This document shows positions 4,820 through 5,753 of a stretch of 5,753 bases of DNA, in pieces (the first letter of the stretch is position 1; each line of letters opens with the position of its first letter). The DNA is from Candidatus Uhrbacteria bacterium RIFOXYB12_FULL_58_10 (GTDB lineage: Bacteria > Patescibacteriota > Patescibacteriia > 2-12-FULL-57-11). The translations under genes were made by a program, and so were the position numbers. Location of the stretch: the NCBI GenBank assembly GCA_943359495.1, contig CALRHY010000049.1:1-5753 (forward strand), written 5' to 3'. A model generated the notes under the pieces. The model saw only the letters and a list, made by a program, of their open reading frames with translations, searched no databases and was not told the origin of the DNA.

Positions 4820-5753
4820 TCAACCTTGCACTGGAGCAGCGATTGTATAGTTTGTCCAAAACGCATCTGAAATATCGTCGACCTTCTGGTTCCATTGATT
4901 GCCGTAGAGTGTCTGTGCAACAGCCTCTGATGGAATAGCGCGCAATGTTCCACCGCGGGAAATGACGTACACTTTTGGATCACTTTGGACCTTGATCATG
5001 CGAGATCCTGGTCGATAGGTGACATTTCCTCCAAGGGGAATTTTTGAAAGCACAGCGTCTGCAATTGTTGTTACTCCAGAAAAATCGGCGTACCAAGAGA
5101 GATACGTTTTATCATTCACAAAAACGTAACGTTTTCCGTCTTTCCCGCAATAATAAATAGAAGAAAGGGATCCTTTCATGAGAGTTCCGGAAAAACACAG
5201 AGATGTTCCAGAACCAACGACAAGGTTTTTGTCGGTGTTGATGTCAGTTGTTGCGCTCAAAGCGATTGAGGGAGTGTAGGTTCCGGCTACAGTTGAATCG
5301 GTCGGGGGTGAAATCAAATTTCCCACGCCATTTGGATTGTAGCCATTACGAATTTCTTCCCCATCCTTAAAGCCATCGCCGTCCGTGTCGGGTTTTAATG
5401 GATCGGTGTGGAATACTTGAGACTCTTCGATATCAGAAAGACCATCACCATCGGTATCCGTTGGCTGTGGAGACGAGGGAACCGGAGCTGGAGTTGTGGA
5501 ACAGGCGAGCGGTGTGTGTAGTTTACCTGATTGGCAAACGTTACCACCACCGTCAACAATCATGTTTTGGGGGCTGAAGAGCAGGCCGTTTCCTATCGTG
5601 CCGAAATCATTATCTACAAAAGTGTTGTTTGCGAGAACGAAGTCACCAGAACCGATGTCTTTGCCATCGGTCGGAATGTTCTGCTGAGAGAGGCTAGTGA
5701 AATCAATTTCAGTGTTGAAATCAGCTCCACTTGTGGGATTCATGATTCTGTTA
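4820..5753 (-). CDS. Surface protein fragment: probable beta-helix, thrombospondin type 3 repeats, CPR-type C-terminal domain
   Basis: This is the C-terminal part of a larger extracellular protein; the frame stays open past the right edge, so the ATG at 5743 is probably internal. Numbering from that Met: residues 1-70 have Asn/Gly-rich short strands (FVLANNTFVDNDFG-x-IGNGLLF) suggesting the end of a right-handed parallel beta-helix. Residues 84-95 are a Pro/Thr/Ser linker. Two calcium-binding thrombospondin type 3 repeats, DTDGDGLSDIEE (96-107) and DTDGDGFKDGEE (119-130), are spaced 23 residues apart. A second linker leads to a domain at about 185-302 with paired cysteines nearby (C183, C199), GKRYVFVNDKTYLSWY (203-218), IPLGGNVTYRPG (235-246) and a closing FWTNYTI. 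I recall this last domain as frequent in CPR exported proteins, with no assigned function. Ligand and role are unknown. It ends at TGA 4820-4822 and lies upstream of the DUF167 gene on the same strand. Confidence 0.8.
   Translation of the reverse strand, partial: NRIMNPTSGADFNTEIDFTSLSQQNIPTDGKDIGSGDFVLANNTFVDNDFGTIGNGLLFSPQNMIVDGGGNVCQSGKLHTPLACSTTPAPVPSSPQPTDTDGDGLSDIEESQVFHTDPLKPDTDGDGFKDGEEIRNGYNPNGVGNLISPPTDSTVAGTYTPSIALSATTDINTDKNLVVGSGTSLCFSGTLMKGSLSSIYYCGKDGKRYVFVNDKTYLSWYADFSGVTTIADAVLSKIPLGGNVTYRPGSRMIKVQSDPKVYVISRGGTLRAIPSEAVAQTLYGNQWNQKVDDISDAFWTNYTIAAPVQG
5354..5458 (-). other. Thrombospondin type 3 calcium-binding repeat pair (within the surface protein)
   Basis: Two copies of the pattern D-x-D-x-DG-xx-D-x-EE, encoded in tandem with a 69-base period. 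Asp at positions 1, 3, 5 and 9 of each copy and Glu at 12 are all present, so both should be competent to bind calcium. Confidence 0.85.

Overview
The window is a chromosomal replication-origin neighbourhood from a bacterium, most likely a member of the Candidate Phyla Radiation (Patescibacteria/Parcubacteria-like). The core is the classic dnaN-dnaA / rpmH-rnpA-yidD block. Three things suggest a CPR host. YidD carries a 'DHG' insertion before its first Cys motif. The C-terminal domain of the last protein (about 115 residues, YVFVNDKTYLSWY ... PLGGNVTYRPG ... WTNYT) is one I recall as recurrent in CPR surface proteins. None of the six genes whose start lies in the window has a recognisable Shine-Dalgarno sequence. 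TGA is used as a normal stop, so the Gracilibacteria/Absconditabacteria code does not apply. The lineage assignment is inference and was not tested by search.

Layout, left to right. (1) 2-412, + strand: the 3' end of a secreted Ig-like protein, possibly the tail of a penicillin-binding protein. (2) 463-496: a strong bidirectional terminator between it and dnaN. (3) 509-1657, - strand: dnaN (sliding clamp). (4) 1658-1916: a non-coding interval with three 8/9 DnaA-box matches, a very G-rich tract and a hairpin that holds a DnaA box in its loop. (5) 1917-3332, - strand: dnaA (initiator). (6) 3333-3546: a non-coding divergent interval with two more DnaA-box-like sites, a putative dnaA promoter and a good rpmH promoter. 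(7) 3547-3687 rpmH, 3785-4147 rnpA and 4199-4459 yidD, all on the + strand. A composite palindromic repeat lies between rpmH and rnpA. (8) 4485-4760, - strand: a DUF167/YggU-family protein, where yidC would often be found. (9) 4820-5753, - strand: the C-terminal part of a large surface protein with a probable beta-helix, two thrombospondin-type-3 calcium repeats and the CPR-type C-terminal domain.

How it works together: DnaA binds DnaA boxes on both sides of its own gene, probably starting replication and repressing its own promoter. DnaN is the clamp loaded afterwards. On the other side, bL34, the RNase P protein and YidD form the usual ribosome / tRNA-processing / membrane-insertion string. 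Genes diverge from the 3333-3546 gap, so both arms run with the expected replication direction. I see no mobile element, CRISPR array, tRNA or rRNA, and no clearly new multi-gene system. The most unusual material is non-coding: the repeat at 3691-3760 and the structured elements in the dnaN-dnaA gap.
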